From assembly GCA_015680685.1 (NCBI GenBank), contig MNCI01034697.1, positions 1,023,487 to 1,065,823 on the forward strand: DNA of 42,337 nt, written 5' to 3'. Below, piece by piece: positions 42,097-42,337 of this stretch. The notes beneath the pieces were generated by a model, which worked only from the letters and a program-made list of their open reading frames with translations, was not told where the DNA came from and did not search any database. A program made the position numbers and the translations under genes. How positions within the stretch are numbered: position 1 is the first letter of the stretch; every line of letters begins with the position of its first letter. Source of the DNA: Gnetum montanum (Eukaryota > Streptophyta > Gnetopsida > Gnetales > Gnetaceae).

Positions 42097-42337
42097 TGTT
42101 GGCGACCGTTTGGGACGCGACCGCCAACGAGTGTCCTCGAACAGGATTTAGGTGCCCGCTGGTCTCTGGCAACACCAAGGCCCAGATACCTCCAAATAAC
42201 TCAGTAGTTAATGTGAGTATGTGTGTGTGCTGTTGCGGCGTGCGGTTGTGTGCAATGTAACGATTGCGTGTGTGTGAAATACAAATGACTTACTTTAAGA
42301 GATTCAGCCAACTTTATCAAGTACTGTGAGTTGTTGA
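42097..42337 (+). mobile_element. family C LTR, terminal part, inserted in family B copy 2
   Basis: It starts TGTTGGCGACCG at the break in RNase H. The part from about 42125 aligns with 4410-4530 (CACCAAGGC, AGATACCTCCAAATA). The first 33 bases can pair GTTGGCG with CGCCAAC (7-bp stem) and contain GCGACCG twice. The rest is TG-rich and runs off the window. I cannot decide the lineage of this family. Confidence 0.6.

Overview
This is a nuclear window from a seed plant with a large, repeat-rich genome. The species cannot be told from the sequence. The evidence for a plant is the set of LTR retrotransposon lineages (a chromovirus-type pol, OTA/Athila-Tat-type elements with a tRNA-Asp-like primer site and C-x2-H-x4-H-x4-C Gag knuckles), a receptor-like-kinase fragment, and low GC with C-to-T decay at CG and CHG positions. 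I see no intact host gene. Nearly everything recognisable is a nested retrotransposon, and every coding region is broken.

Layout. 1-1015 is flanking DNA with a promoter-like spot (telo-box plus TATA). 1020-1341 is a truncated family A LTR. 1342-4385 is a decayed chromovirus pol on the minus strand, followed by a piece of family C LTR (4386-4720). 4721-13581 is a family A element on the minus strand with ~2.1 kb LTRs. 13607-16174 is unassigned. 16175-24683 is a second family A element on the plus strand. The two family A copies form a large inverted pair. 24684-27641 holds an integrase relic. 27642-34780 is a complete family B (Athila/Tat-type) element on the minus strand with a perfect 5-bp target duplication and a 584-base N gap. 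34786-37928 is AT-rich and holds three copies of a LINE C-terminal zinc-knuckle segment. 37929-42096 is a second family B element whose body is cut at 42097 by another family C LTR.

How the parts relate. Family A copies carry gag, a protease and the integrase C-terminus. Both lack reverse transcriptase, nearly all of RNase H and the integrase core at corresponding places, so they look like a non-autonomous gag-bearing lineage mobilised by a partner. The LTRs of the minus-strand copy carry a captured receptor-kinase fragment upstream of the promoter. In family B, the copy at 27642 also lost RT-RNase H-integrase, while the copy at 37929 keeps an integrase with a complete D-D-E triad. Family B LTRs have a very short U3 packed with GATATC-centred palindromes just upstream of the TATA box, and the family B body repeats its polypurine-tract sequence at several internal places.
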